Origin: JACNKV01 sp964645915
GTDB lineage: Bacteria > Fidelibacterota > Marinisomatia > Marinisomatales > JACNKV01
DNA: 64,000 nucleotides
Direction of reading: 5' to 3'
Assembly: GCA_964645915.1 (NCBI GenBank)
Contig: CAZYDH010000003.1
Coordinates: 67,358 to 131,357 of the forward strand
Shown here one piece after another: positions 43,238-53,375 of the stretch. The notes beneath the pieces were generated by a model that did not search any database, was not told where the DNA came from, and saw nothing but the letters and a program-made list of their open reading frames with translations. A program made the translations under genes and the position numbers. Position 1 is the stretch's first letter; the number at the start of each line of letters is the position of its first letter.

Positions 43238-45202
43238 TTAAACATCCAGATTAACAACAAATCTGGCGTTTGTTTCGATAAATTTTCTTCGTGTTTCCAC
43301 ATCGGCACCCATGAGATCTTGAAACACTTTTGAGGCTTCTGCCGCATCATCAATCGACACTTGTAACAGCGTTCTTCTATCTGGGTCCATTGTGGTAGAC
43401 CATAACTGCTCGGCATTCATTTCTCCAAGACCCTTATATCGCTGTATGTCTATTTTTTGAGTTTTGTTTTCACGCCTCATTCGTTCCATCATCAAGTCGC
43501 GTTCATTGTCATCGTAAGCATACAAAGCTTTTGAGCCTTGCTTAACTCGATACAAAGGGGGTTGGGCCAAGAACAGACATCCGTTGGTAATAATTTCTAA
43601 CATCTTTCTATAGAAGAATGTTAGTAGCAGTGTCCTGATGTGGCTACCATCGACATCTGCGTCTGTCATTATGATGATTTTGTGATAGCGGAGTTTTTCA
43701 ATATCAAAGTCGGTTGCGGACTTTTCACCTTCTTCGTCACCTCCACCACCAAAACCTGCTCCTAGTGCAGTAATAATAGATTGTATTTCGTTATTAGATA
43801 ATAGTTTGTCCACTCGGGCTTTTTCAGCGTTAATTACTTTACCACGAAGCGGTAAAATAGCCTGAAAACGTCTGTCTCTACCTTGTTTTGCGGTACCACC
43901 AGCAGAATCTCCCTCAACCATATAAAGTTCGCTTAGTGACGGATCGCGGTTAGAGCAATCTGCCAGCTTACCCGGAAGTGTAGTGCTACCAAGAGCTGTT
44001 TTTCTTCGAATGAGCTCTCGGGCTTTCCTTGCAGCTGATCGACTTCTTGCAGCCATCAGGGCTTTTTCTACAATTTTTCGGCCTATCGATGGGTTTTCTT
44101 CTAGAAACGCCTGCACTCCTTCATAAACAATTGCGTCCACAACTCCTTTTACTTCACCGTTTCCAAGTTTTGTTTTTGTCTGGCCTTCAAATTGAGGTTC
44201 TGCAACTTTCACAGAAACAATTGCCGTTAGTCCCTCTCTAAAGTCTTCACCGGTGATAGATATGTTCTCATTCTTTTTTGCTTTAATGAGATTGTTTTTA
44301 GACGCATAGTTATTCATTGCCCGCGTTAACGCAGACCTAAACCCCGAAAGATGGGTTCCCCCTTCAATGGTGTTTATGTTGTTAACAAACGTTAAAATGT
44401 TTTCTGTATAGCTTGAGCTGTAACGCAGAGCAACATCAACAGGGACGTCGACATTTTCTTTGTTTACGGTAATAATTTTATCGTGGATTGGATGGTTGCT
44501 ACTGTCTAGAAATTTTACAAAATCACTGATTCCACCTTTGTATTTATACACTTCTGTGCGAATCTCATCTTCTCGTTCGTCGTTAATGATGATTTCAAGA
44601 CCGCGATTCAGATAGGCTAATTCACGAAGTCTGTCTGATATAATATCAAACTCAAAAACTAAAACTTGAAACATTTCCGGATCAGGCAGAAAGGTTATAC
44701 GCGTACCTGTCTTCTTTGTTTTGCCAACAACCTCAAGCTTGGAATTCACTATCCCTCGAACATAGGTCTGTCGATGAACTTTTCCATCTCTGTGAACTTC
44801 AGCTGTTAAGGACTCTGACAGCGCATTAACCACCGAAACACCAACACCATGAAGACCACCTGACACTTTATACGATCCTTTGTCAAACTTCCCTCCCGCA
44901 TGCAAAACCGTCATAACCACTTCTAATGCGGGTTTCTTTTCTTCTTTGTGTATATCAACAGGAATTCCTCGACCATTGTCTTCGACTGAAACGGAACCGT
45001 CTTTGTTTAAAGATACTAAAATTTTAGTACAATGTCCTGCAAGTGCTTCATCTACGCTGTTGTCGACAACCTCATAGGCAAGGTGATGAAGGCCTCTTTT
45101 TCCAACATCGCCTATATACATTGCCGGTCTTTTTCTTACAGCTTCTAATCCTTTTAATACTGTGATTTTCTCTGCGCTGTATTGTGTTGTTTTGTTGCTC
45201 AT
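43238..45202 (-). CDS. gyrB: DNA gyrase subunit B
   Basis: A 654-residue ATPase subunit. GHKL motifs: YEVVDNSVDEALAG, DNGRGIP and GGLHGVG. TOPRIM domain: VEGDSAGG and TDADVDGSHI. The C-terminal GyrB domain has QRYKGLGEMNAEQLW. The length is that of the short gyrase B without the insert seen in Proteobacteria. The start overlaps the DUF721 gene stop (ATGA). Confidence 0.98.
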   Translation of the reverse strand: MSNKTTQYSAEKITVLKGLEAVRKRPAMYIGDVGKRGLHHLAYEVVDNSVDEALAGHCTKILVSLNKDGSVSVEDNGRGIPVDIHKEEKKPALEVVMTVLHAGGKFDKGSYKVSGGLHGVGVSVVNALSESLTAEVHRDGKVHRQTYVRGIVNSKLEVVGKTKKTGTRITFLPDPEMFQVLVFEFDIISDRLRELAYLNRGLEIIINDEREDEIRTEVYKYKGGISDFVKFLDSSNHPIHDKIITVNKENVDVPVDVALRYSSSYTENILTFVNNINTIEGGTHLSGFRSALTRAMNNYASKNNLIKAKKNENISITGEDFREGLTAIVSVKVAEPQFEGQTKTKLGNGEVKGVVDAIVYEGVQAFLEENPSIGRKIVEKALMAARSRSAARKARELIRRKTALGSTTLPGKLADCSNRDPSLSELYMVEGDSAGGTAKQGRDRRFQAILPLRGKVINAEKARVDKLLSNNEIQSIITALGAGFGGGGDEEGEKSATDFDIEKLRYHKIIIMTDADVDGSHIRTLLLTFFYRKMLEIITNGCLFLAQPPLYRVKQGSKALYAYDDNERDLMMERMRRENKTQKIDIQRYKGLGEMNAEQLWSTTMDPDRRTLLQVSIDDAAEASKVFQDLMGADVETRRKFIETNARFVVNLDV

Positions 45203-45474
45203 ATAAATTGTATTTCCTTAATCACATTTTTACCAATTGAATTGTTTAATTTTTCGATTATTTCTTTTTTTTGCAGTTGAAGCTCTTGTCTCCACACCGG
45301 AGTTGTTACTTTCACCGTCATCTTTCCAAATCGAACATCGACCGGGGTTGTGTTGGATGCAATTGCGTCTCCTACGGCTTCTTTCCATTTGTGTAGTGCG
45401 GCGCTTTGTGCTACTGCTTTTTCAAGTCCCACTTTTTTTAAATAACCGTCTAGTGCTGTTTTTAGGCTTTGCAC
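45199..45474 (-). CDS. DUF721/DciA-like protein
   Basis: A 91-residue protein with the DUF721 core (KWKEAVGDAIASNTTPVDVRFGKMTVKVTTPVWRQEL, split across one domain). DciA proteins of this family are the ancestral loaders of the replicative helicase DnaB. The position between recF and gyrB is the usual one in many bacteria. GTG start, overlapping the end of recF by 13 nt. Confidence 0.85.
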   Translation of the reverse strand: MQSLKTALDGYLKKVGLEKAVAQSAALHKWKEAVGDAIASNTTPVDVRFGKMTVKVTTPVWRQELQLQKKEIIEKLNNSIGKNVIKEIQFI

Positions 45475-46556
45475 GGTTTCTCCAAATGGATGCTGTTAAT
45501 TTCTTCTTCAGACCATTCGGTGTTCCATTTATTAATATAGGTCAGGTCTGTTGTCGTAATAATAGTTTGGGCTGATTTTGTTAACAAAGAAATCACTTTC
45601 CCTGCTCTGGTTTTGTCCAGTTTTGCTAAAAGATCATCTAATAAAAAAACCGGGGAATCGCCCTTTTGTTCTTTAATGAAATAAAGTTCTGCAAGTTTAA
45701 TCAAAATTAAAGCTAGCTTATGTTCTCCTTGAGATGCAAACGGACGTAAATCTTTTCCATTAAATGTATAGCTATATTCATCTTTATGCGGACCAACGCT
45801 GGTGGTTGTACTTATGATGTCTTTGTTTCTTCGATCTTTTAATTGTTCTAAGAAGGTTTCAAAAACAACTTCATCTTTTTGTTTATAATTAACAGTTAGT
45901 GTCGTGTTTTCTTTGTAGTTATTTACTGCTTTCTTGTAGTGTTCACAGAGTTCATCAAATAGATTTTTTCTTAATTCCCAAAGCTCAACAGATGCTTTAG
46001 CTAATGGCTCTTCCCAGGCTTCAACTTCTAAAAGACTTGTTCGGTTCTCTTTACACGCCTGTAACGATGCGTTTCTTTGTTTTAGCACGTTGTTGAATTG
46101 GATTAATGTTTCCATATATTCAGAAGAAACGACAGAAAACAACTTGTCAAAATATTGTCTACGATCTTTTGGACTGCCTTTTGTGATGTTTTGCTCCTCA
46201 GGTGAAAGCAATACAACAGGGTGTCGACCAACAAGCTCTTTTAATCCGTCTATTGAAACATTGTTAATAAACGTTTTTCTTTTTCCATCTTCGAGTTGAT
46301 TCACTTGAATTTTATCGTGTTTTTTATCTTTTTCAAACACACCCTTTACTTGAAAATTTTTCTTTCCCTCTTGCAGCAGGTCTTTTCGTTTATGTGTGCG
46401 AAAACTCCTGCCTATCGACAATAGATGAACGGCTTCGATAATCGACGTTTTTCCCGATCCGTTCTCTCCCCATATGATATTTACCCCCGGAGAAAATATA
46501 AATTCTGCGCAGTTGTGATTACGAAAGGACATTAATTCAATTGCCTTAATGGACAT
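45462..46556 (-). CDS. recF: DNA replication and repair protein RecF
   Basis: About 364 residues; an SMC-like ATPase that helps RecOR load RecA at gaps. Walker A is GENGSGKTSI, the ABC-type signature region is FASQGEHKLALILIKLAE, and Walker B is FLLDDLLAKLD. ATG at 46556 is used; a TTG at 46565 is the frame's other option. It lies 49 nt after dnaN and overlaps the DciA-like gene. Confidence 0.96.
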   Translation of the reverse strand: MSIKAIELMSFRNHNCAEFIFSPGVNIIWGENGSGKTSIIEAVHLLSIGRSFRTHKRKDLLQEGKKNFQVKGVFEKDKKHDKIQVNQLEDGKRKTFINNVSIDGLKELVGRHPVVLLSPEEQNITKGSPKDRRQYFDKLFSVVSSEYMETLIQFNNVLKQRNASLQACKENRTSLLEVEAWEEPLAKASVELWELRKNLFDELCEHYKKAVNNYKENTTLTVNYKQKDEVVFETFLEQLKDRRNKDIISTTTSVGPHKDEYSYTFNGKDLRPFASQGEHKLALILIKLAELYFIKEQKGDSPVFLLDDLLAKLDKTRAGKVISLLTKSAQTIITTTDLTYINKWNTEWSEEEINSIHLEKPCKA

Positions 46557-46605
46557 TGATCCCAATCAAAAATATTAGTTGTAAATTTATTCGGTAAATG
46601 AGAGA

Positions 46606-47721
46606 TCAGTCATTCAACCGTATTGGCATTAGCAGCATAGTTAAGTCTGTGTTTTCATCAACATTTTCAGGAACAAATAGAGCGGCACTTATAGATGATT
46701 TTAACTGAACAGTTACATTCTCACTATTTAAATGAACCAATAAGTCTTTCAAATAAGCAGCATTATAACCAATAACAATGTCATCCCCGCTAAAATCCCC
46801 TGTTAGTTCTTCTTGCGCCTTGGATGCTTTTTCAGGATCCTCTGTAGTGATAATATTTTTATCAGCGCTTAAACGTAAGGCAATTTGATGTGTTGACTTG
46901 TTAGAAAAGATAGAAACTCTACGAACGGCACTTGCTAGATCATTCACTGATGTGGAAAAGGTTTTGTCGTTGTCTGTCGGAATGACACTTTCATAATCAG
47001 GAAATCTCTCATCGATTACGCGAGTATAGATTATATCTTTCCCAATGGATACCGTCATATGGTTTTCACTCATCCAAAATTGAGTGGTTTCCTCTTTATT
47101 TAGCAATGTTCTTACAAGACTTAAAAACTTCCTTGGAACAATCACATCCCCTTTAAACTCACCGGCAGTATAGTCTGTATTAACATATCTTACAAGTCGA
47201 TGACCGTCGGTAGAAACAGAAACCAACTGATCGTCACTAACTCTAAAGAATACACCCGTAAGAGAGGGTTTTAACTCGTCACGACTTACGGCGAACAAGG
47301 TTTTATCAATGATGGACAGCATTTTTTCCGGTTCAATCGAAAAAACCTGTCTAGTGTCAACATCAGGGGGAGCAGGAAACTCTTCTGCGGGTTTCGCTTT
47401 TAAATCATATTTTCCTGTATCGGTAATTAATTCTACGTTTAGCTCTTGATCGATAGTGATCCCAATGCGGCTTTCCGGTAGTTCGTTTGTTATGTTTAAT
47501 AATGTTTGCAGTGGAATTGCAGCAGATCCAACTTCTTCAACACTGGCAGGTAAGTCAATGATTATAGTGATCTCTAGATCGGTGCTACGTAATGTTGTTT
47601 TATTTTCTTCAACTTGAAAAAGAACACAATTCAGAATCGGAAGCGTTGATCTAGTCGGGGTCGCTTTTGATAATTTTTGTAACGCTAATTGAAGTTCTGA
47701 TTTTGATGTGGAAAGCCTCAT
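46606..47721 (-). CDS. dnaN: DNA polymerase III beta sliding clamp
   Basis: A 371-residue clamp subunit with three similar domains. Recognisable segments are PTRSTLPILNCVLF at the N-terminus, SLTGVFFRVSDDQLVSVSTDGHRL in the middle domain (split here across two strands), and the C-terminal LTMLLMPIRLND, which matches the usual MPMRL end. First gene of the leftward dnaN-recF-dciA-gyrB-gyrA run. dnaA is not adjacent but about 11 kb to the right. Confidence 0.97.
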   Translation of the reverse strand: MRLSTSKSELQLALQKLSKATPTRSTLPILNCVLFQVEENKTTLRSTDLEITIIIDLPASVEEVGSAAIPLQTLLNITNELPESRIGITIDQELNVELITDTGKYDLKAKPAEEFPAPPDVDTRQVFSIEPEKMLSIIDKTLFAVSRDELKPSLTGVFFRVSDDQLVSVSTDGHRLVRYVNTDYTAGEFKGDVIVPRKFLSLVRTLLNKEETTQFWMSENHMTVSIGKDIIYTRVIDERFPDYESVIPTDNDKTFSTSVNDLASAVRRVSIFSNKSTHQIALRLSADKNIITTEDPEKASKAQEELTGDFSGDDIVIGYNAAYLKDLLVHLNSENVTVQLKSSISAALFVPENVDENTDLTMLLMPIRLND

Positions 47722-48125
47722 AAAAATCCTTAAAATGTTTTTCGTTTCTAACTGTAGTAAACCCTAAAAAATAGGCTTGTAATGTTATGAATTTCAGGAA
47801 GATTTCACAAGCATTTTATAAAGATAAACTAACAACATATTATAGTATTTTATTTAAGAAGAAATATATAATATATTTTATTATTATACCCTGTTAATCA
47901 TGTGAGAACTTTTTTAACTCACAATTAACAGATACCTATTAACAACCCTTAAAACCAACCCCTGTTAAAGTATCTCTTTATGTGGATAAGTTTCACTTAG
48001 GTGTGGATAAGTTTTTTATAGCTATCCAAAACAATCTTTTTTAATCAAAATTGTTTTAAAAGTTTGAAAAGAGGGGATAAACCCTTAACAAGATTGTGTA
48101 CAACTTATTATGAATGAATATCTTA
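47722..48125. other. AT-rich intergenic region with DnaA boxes upstream of dnaN
   Basis: A 404-bp region with no gene. It contains two identical DnaA-type boxes TGTGGATAA at 47981-47989 and 48002-48010, 21 bp apart (two helical turns). It also has a very AT-rich stretch (about 47838-47888) that could unwind, a GTGAG...CTCAC inverted repeat (47902-47922), and TTGTGTACAA near 48094. This resembles the DnaA-box/unwinding region that usually lies between dnaA and dnaN. It may be an origin part or a DnaA-controlled dnaN promoter. Confidence 0.6.
47981..48010 (+). promoter_or_regulatory. Pair of DnaA boxes
   Basis: TGTGGATAA occurs at 47981 and again at 48002, the reverse complement of the consensus TTATCCACA, in the same orientation with 21-bp phasing. 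Confidence 0.8.
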
Positions 48126-49430
48126 TTATTTGGAAGCAATTTTAATGAAGAATTTTTTCTTCGATTCTTCCATCCAATCATTGAGCCAAGTCAATTTTTT
48201 GTGATTTAAGGTCATTTCCTCAAGCTCAATCCAATGGATTGACAGATTTGGTGCTCCCCCCGGACGAAGTTCTCCAAGCCACAACAAATGATATCCAAAT
48301 GAACTTTGAACAGGTGGACTACATTCATTTTGAGATAAATGATAGATCACTTGTGCAATCTCTGGGATAGGATAGGTTGCAGGATCGACCCAACCCAGGG
48401 CACCACCCAAATCTTTAGTTGATTCATCCATTGAATAGCGAGAAGCAAAGGCTTCAAAATCTTTTTGAGTAGAAATTGAATCCTTTAACGATGAAGTAAA
48501 TCGCCATGCATCCGATTCATCGCTTTGTGTTATCTCCGGAGAAATTAAAATATGACGTACATGGATTTTTTCACCTTGTTTTTCAAGAACCTCAATTATG
48601 TGATATCCAAACCCGGTCTCAACTATATCACTCACAGTGCCTACATCTAAGTTGAAGGCTGTTGATTCAAAGGTCGGAACAAGAGTACCTCGTCGAACAA
48701 ACCCAAGGTCTCCTCCTTTTCCGGCTGACCCGGGATCTTGAGAAAATTTGCCTGCTAATTGAGAAAAGTCAGCGCCATTTAATATTTCTTTTCGTAAGCT
48801 GTCAAGCAAACCGTATGCAACATTTTTGCTTTCAGTCCCCGGTTTGACAGGTAATAAGATATGACTGAGGTTTACCAGAGTTGGAAACATAGGAAGACTG
48901 TCTTTATAGGTTTCAAAAAAGTTATTTACTTCGCCGCGCGTTACCGAGATAGAAGATAAAAGAGAGTGTTGATATTGCTCTGATATCATTTTATCTCTCA
49001 TGTCGAACCAATATTCCTTGCGAAATGACTTCAGCGATTGTCCTAAGGCATCTTCAGCGGCATCCTCACTTCCGGATTGGGCGATAAATTGATCTATTTG
49101 CTGGGAAAGCGCACGATCAACATTTTTATCTTCAACCACAACCGAATCAAGCTCAGCCATTTCCAAGATGATTTTTTGATCAATTAAAGATTGTAGAATT
49201 CTTTCTTGTAAGGCTTTTGCTCTTTCGGGGTCAGATGTTAAGTCGATCCGTTCGTTTGCTGCAGTCATAGCGAGAATTTGAGAAAGATCGCTTTTTAAAA
49301 TGATGTTATCACCTACAACAGCCGCCACACCTTCAATTACCGGACGGTCATCTTGGGCAGACAGACAGTTAATAGACAAAAGGAAAATAGTTACAGACAA
49401 AATGACTGTTTTTGAAAGAGTCTTTTTCAT
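48126..49430 (-). CDS. surA: SurA-like periplasmic chaperone/peptidyl-prolyl isomerase
   Basis: A 434-residue protein with a signal peptide and a SurA N-terminal chaperone region (about 30-170). Two parvulin (PpiC) domains follow (about 185-290, with LSHILL and GGDLGFVRRG; about 295-395, with VRHILISPE and GGALGWVD). This is the full SurA layout, so a role in outer-membrane protein biogenesis is likely. It overlaps the upstream ppiC-type gene by 4 nt (ATGA). Confidence 0.88.
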   Translation of the reverse strand: MKKTLSKTVILSVTIFLLSINCLSAQDDRPVIEGVAAVVGDNIILKSDLSQILAMTAANERIDLTSDPERAKALQERILQSLIDQKIILEMAELDSVVVEDKNVDRALSQQIDQFIAQSGSEDAAEDALGQSLKSFRKEYWFDMRDKMISEQYQHSLLSSISVTRGEVNNFFETYKDSLPMFPTLVNLSHILLPVKPGTESKNVAYGLLDSLRKEILNGADFSQLAGKFSQDPGSAGKGGDLGFVRRGTLVPTFESTAFNLDVGTVSDIVETGFGYHIIEVLEKQGEKIHVRHILISPEITQSDESDAWRFTSSLKDSISTQKDFEAFASRYSMDESTKDLGGALGWVDPATYPIPEIAQVIYHLSQNECSPPVQSSFGYHLLWLGELRPGGAPNLSIHWIELEEMTLNHKKLTWLNDWMEESKKKFFIKIASK

Positions 49431-50236
49431 TGAAGTTTCTCCACATTAATTTTTATAAGGGCTTCAGAACGCAAACTATCTAAAACCTCAACTCTTGCTT
49501 TTGACAGTTGTTGATTTACCAGACGTTGATATATCTCATCATAAACTTGTTCAAGGCCTATTTGAGATCCTTTTTTAAATCGATCGACAACCTCCACAAC
49601 ATGATAACCATGGGATGTTTTTACAGGACCCACCACATTCTTTCTTGTTGTAAAAATAGCTTTATTAAGAGACGAGACAAGCGTACCTTTTTTTACCGTC
49701 ATTACATCAACGTTGTATAGCGAAAAAAGTTCTTTTCTTTTTTCTCCGGAAAGTTTAGAACTCAAAGCTTTTTTCACCTTACGTGCTGTTTTTTCATCGT
49801 CAAATTTAAAATGAACAACCTTAGCTTCTGAAGATTTGCGAACATAGTTGGTTAAATTAGATTTATAATACTTTCGCACTTCATCTTTTGTGATCGAGTA
49901 TTTATGGTTGTATACAGAAGAAAGATAAGCGTTCCCGATCTGTTTTTTTTGGAAGTCTTGAACGGACGTCACGATATTTAGATCTTTGTCGAAATTGTTT
50001 TTTATTCCGGACTGGTACAGTAATTCACGATCCACCCACAAAGAAACAATATGTGAAAGCGTGGTTGAACCTGCCGGAAAATTTAACAATAAGCGCTCCC
50101 CTTCGTCGCATGTTAAAACAGAGTTGTTTACTGTCGCTAAGATACAAACATCATTGGCAGGTTTTTGATTTGAACAACTCGAAAACAAAACGAGAAAAAA
50201 CATCAAGCAAAATAATAGATGTATGGGCTTTTTCAT
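49427..50236 (-). CDS. Parvulin-type (PpiC) lipoprotein
   Basis: A 269-residue protein with a lipoprotein signal (lipobox LFSSC near residue 21), a SurA_N-like helical segment and one parvulin domain (about 130-235). The motif there is VKTSHGYHVVEVVD; the first strand is diverged, and some catalytic positions may be lost. Between mfd and the SurA-like gene, probably co-translated with the latter. Likely an envelope folding factor. Confidence 0.8.
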   Translation of the reverse strand: MKKPIHLLFCLMFFLVLFSSCSNQKPANDVCILATVNNSVLTCDEGERLLLNFPAGSTTLSHIVSLWVDRELLYQSGIKNNFDKDLNIVTSVQDFQKKQIGNAYLSSVYNHKYSITKDEVRKYYKSNLTNYVRKSSEAKVVHFKFDDEKTARKVKKALSSKLSGEKRKELFSLYNVDVMTVKKGTLVSSLNKAIFTTRKNVVGPVKTSHGYHVVEVVDRFKKGSQIGLEQVYDEIYQRLVNQQLSKARVEVLDSLRSEALIKINVEKLQ

Positions 50237-50256
50237 GTGATAAGTTACCTATATTC

Positions 50257-53200
50257 TTAAACTGAAAACAATTTCACAAAATCTTCAGCTATCTTTAATG
50301 AATCACCAAAAGACGGAGTGTTTATTTTTAATTCAAATGAATCAGGTTTTATATTATGAAAGCGATAAGGATGCAACGAAGGTTGTAAACAAACATCCAC
50401 ACGACTTGTCAGATCAGAAAAGGATTCAAAAGGTTCAAAACTTTTAAATACAACATTCGTTGCACCGCGAGTAACAGACATAGACGATACACCAGACCCC
50501 AACAAACCGATCCTAAGTTTTACGGATCGTAAAAGAGTTTTTGTTGCTAGCGTGGGAGAACCAAAACGATCAACCAACTCATCAACAATGTCGTCGTAAG
50601 ATGAAAAAGTATCACACGAAGACAATCGTTGGTAAAAATACAACCTGTCTTGAATTAATGGCATATAATCATCATCCAACAGGGTTATGGCATGAAGCGT
50701 TATGCTTGGAACGCTCTTTTGCTTTTTTTCAACCCCGATTTGTTCTTCAGCTGCTTCTTCTAAAAGCTTGCAATAAAGTTCAAACCCAACTTTTGCCATG
50801 TGTCCGCTTTGCTTGGTTCCAAATAAATTTCCTGCTCCACGAATCTCAAGATCTCTTAATGCAATATTGTATCCCGACCCCAATGATGTAAAATGCTCCA
50901 ACGCTTTCAATCTTTGGTACGCATCTCCGGACAGCTTTTTTTGTGGGGGGATAAATAAATAACAATGTGCTTGTCTAAACCCGCGACCGACACGTCCACG
51001 TATTTGATACAATTGAGATAAACCAAAATTATGAGCTTGGTTAACAATGATCGTATTAGCGTTTGCGACATCCAAGCCCGATTCAATGATAGTTGTACAC
51101 AAAAGAATATCAACCTCTCCGGAAAAGAAAGCCAAAATTGCTTTCTCAAGTCTACTGCTTAACATCTGACCATGAGCCATAACAATAGAGGCGTCCGGAA
51201 ATCTCATTTGAAGCTCTTCTAAATAAAAAGGAAGAGCTTGAACATCGTTATGTAAAAAATACACTTGTCCGTTTCGTAAGAGTTCTGAGTTAACAACCTT
51301 CTCGATTACAGACCAATTAAAATAACCAACGGTTGTATGTATGGGTTTTCTGGTTTTTGGTGGTGTGTTAATGACGCTTAAATCTTTTATACCTACCAGA
51401 GATTGTTGAAGCGTTCGAGGAATGGGTGTTGCTGTAAGCGTCAGCACGTCCAGTGATTGTTTTAATTCACGTAACCGCTCTTTATGTTTGACGCCAAACC
51501 GGTGTTCTTCATCGACAATGATCAAACCAAGGTTAGGAAAAATCACATCAGTTGAAAGAAGTCGGTGGGTTCCGATAACAACATCCAGCTCCTCGGTAAT
51601 CATTTTTTCAAGGATTTTCCTTTGCTGAGACTTGGAACGAAAGCGAGACAACAGTTCCGTACGGATACCAACAGAACCCAGGCGATTCATAAACGTAATA
51701 TAATGTTGGTCTGCTAAAATGGTTGTTGGAGCTAAAATTAAAACCTTTTTTCCGCTCATCACAGCTTTAGTAGTAGCTCGAAGCGCGACTTCTGTTTTCC
51801 CAAACCCGACATCACCACAGACCAAACGATCCATGGGACGATCTTTTTCCATGTCCGCAACAACTGCTGAGATGGCGGAAGTTTGATCGGTGGTTTCATC
51901 ATATGGAAAAGAACGAACAACTGAGCGATAAACAAGATCATTTTTTGAATAAACAAAACCACGAGCACTGCTCCGCTCTTTGTAATAACGAACAAGGGAT
52001 TGAACGATATCAGAGGTAGCACTTACGACACGTTTTTTTTCATTTTTCCAACGTGGAGATCCAAGGGTGGATAGAGAAACAGATTCTTTATCACGCCCTA
52101 TGTATCGATGAACTCGACTAAACTTATCTAAAGGAACATGAACGGCAGCATTGTCGGAATATTCAATTTTTATACATTCTTGTTCCCCAAATTTAGATTT
52201 AAGAACAGACAGTCCCTGATAACGACCAATTCCATAATCCCGATGTACAAGATAATCACCTTCAGACAAAGAAAGAAGAGAAGAGATGGGAGCTGATCCA
52301 ATATGTTCAGTTTCCCAACGAGTCCGAACGGATGGCGTACGACCAGCCAATTCATTACCAGACAAAAACAAGACGTTTTCAATCCGAAATGATTTTTGCA
52401 AGACACCCAAAACAAAAAGAGCGTTCTCGGGCGTTTTGTTCTTAAGGGTTTGTAATTGAGACTCGTTCTCTATAAAAATAATAAGTTGACCCTTGGGCCT
52501 TGGGGGTTCGGATAAAAACTGAAGATCCTTTTCTTCAATTGCTATCGAGGAAAACAACACACCATTGTCTGAAAACGGTTTTGTTGAAAGGCTCCACTTC
52601 CCGTCGTTTGAATTAACAAAACACTTAAAAATATAACCAGAGAGAACATCGAAAAGAGATCTGTGCTCTACATTGTCTTTGAAATAATCACTTGGAGGTG
52701 AAACGTCAATGTGTTTAATGCTTGAAACACTTCGCTGTGAAACAGGGTTGTATGTTCGAATAGACTCGATGTTTGACCCGAAAAACTCAACACGAACCGG
52801 ATACTTAGAGTATTGTAAAAACACATCTAAAATTCCACCGCGAATTGAATATGTATTCGGTGAGTTCGTTTTCTCTACCCGTGAATAACCCCACTCTAAA
52901 AGTCGGTCAACCAGCACCCCCATGCTGATCTTCGAGCCTTCAGTCAAAGTCATTCCACTATCGCTGGTTAATGGGATTGCAGATTCATCAACAGCTGTCT
53001 GTGTCGTAACAATAATGCCATCAAAATTTATGAGAGCATTAATGGCCTCTTCTTTATACCGTTGGTGCTCAGAAATAAATCCTGGAACCGAAGAAGACAG
53101 TGAAGAACTTTCCGGAAAAAAATAAAGACGATCAGGATTTAATAAATATGACGTTTGGTAAACAAGTTCAGCCTCCTCTAAAGAAGAGCAAACACAAACA

Positions 53201-53364
53201 AGAGGGCATAGCAGTTTGTTAAAATGCAACCAAACTGACAGCTCCGACAGAAAGTTAAACCGAATATTGTCAGATGCATCGTGCTTGAAAAGTGACACCA
53301 GGGTCGGTGGTAAATGCTGAAAACACCGTTCAAGCGTAAGGATAGGTGTTTCACGTGAAACCAT
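50257..53364 (-). CDS. mfd: Transcription-repair coupling factor Mfd
   Basis: A 1035-residue ATP-dependent translocase that removes stalled RNA polymerase and recruits UvrA. Order: UvrB-like N-terminal part (about 1-330); RNA-polymerase-interacting domain (about 355-420, GDYLVHRDYGIGRYQGL); RecG-like helicase with Walker A GDVGFGKTEVA and DEEHRFG; TATPIPRTL; and the TRCF C-terminal domain. Slightly shorter than E. coli Mfd (1148). The start ATG (53362-53364) is fused to a parS site and lacks a clear ribosome site, so the true start may differ. Confidence 0.96.
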   Translation of the reverse strand: MVSRETPILTLERCFQHLPPTLVSLFKHDASDNIRFNFLSELSVWLHFNKLLCPLVCVCSSLEEAELVYQTSYLLNPDRLYFFPESSSLSSSVPGFISEHQRYKEEAINALINFDGIIVTTQTAVDESAIPLTSDSGMTLTEGSKISMGVLVDRLLEWGYSRVEKTNSPNTYSIRGGILDVFLQYSKYPVRVEFFGSNIESIRTYNPVSQRSVSSIKHIDVSPPSDYFKDNVEHRSLFDVLSGYIFKCFVNSNDGKWSLSTKPFSDNGVLFSSIAIEEKDLQFLSEPPRPKGQLIIFIENESQLQTLKNKTPENALFVLGVLQKSFRIENVLFLSGNELAGRTPSVRTRWETEHIGSAPISSLLSLSEGDYLVHRDYGIGRYQGLSVLKSKFGEQECIKIEYSDNAAVHVPLDKFSRVHRYIGRDKESVSLSTLGSPRWKNEKKRVVSATSDIVQSLVRYYKERSSARGFVYSKNDLVYRSVVRSFPYDETTDQTSAISAVVADMEKDRPMDRLVCGDVGFGKTEVALRATTKAVMSGKKVLILAPTTILADQHYITFMNRLGSVGIRTELLSRFRSKSQQRKILEKMITEELDVVIGTHRLLSTDVIFPNLGLIIVDEEHRFGVKHKERLRELKQSLDVLTLTATPIPRTLQQSLVGIKDLSVINTPPKTRKPIHTTVGYFNWSVIEKVVNSELLRNGQVYFLHNDVQALPFYLEELQMRFPDASIVMAHGQMLSSRLEKAILAFFSGEVDILLCTTIIESGLDVANANTIIVNQAHNFGLSQLYQIRGRVGRGFRQAHCYLFIPPQKKLSGDAYQRLKALEHFTSLGSGYNIALRDLEIRGAGNLFGTKQSGHMAKVGFELYCKLLEEAAEEQIGVEKKQKSVPSITLHAITLLDDDYMPLIQDRLYFYQRLSSCDTFSSYDDIVDELVDRFGSPTLATKTLLRSVKLRIGLLGSGVSSMSVTRGATNVVFKSFEPFESFSDLTSRVDVCLQPSLHPYRFHNIKPDSFELKINTPSFGDSLKIAEDFVKLFSV
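53347..53362. other. parS site 1 (ParB-binding), overlapping the mfd start
   Basis: TGTTTCACGTGAAACC matches 15 of 16 bases of the broadly conserved bacterial parS TGTTTCACGTGAAACA, including the whole palindromic core. It overlaps the start codon and first codons of mfd. No parA or parB gene is in the window. Confidence 0.92.
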
Positions 53365-53375
53365 GCGAAAGATAT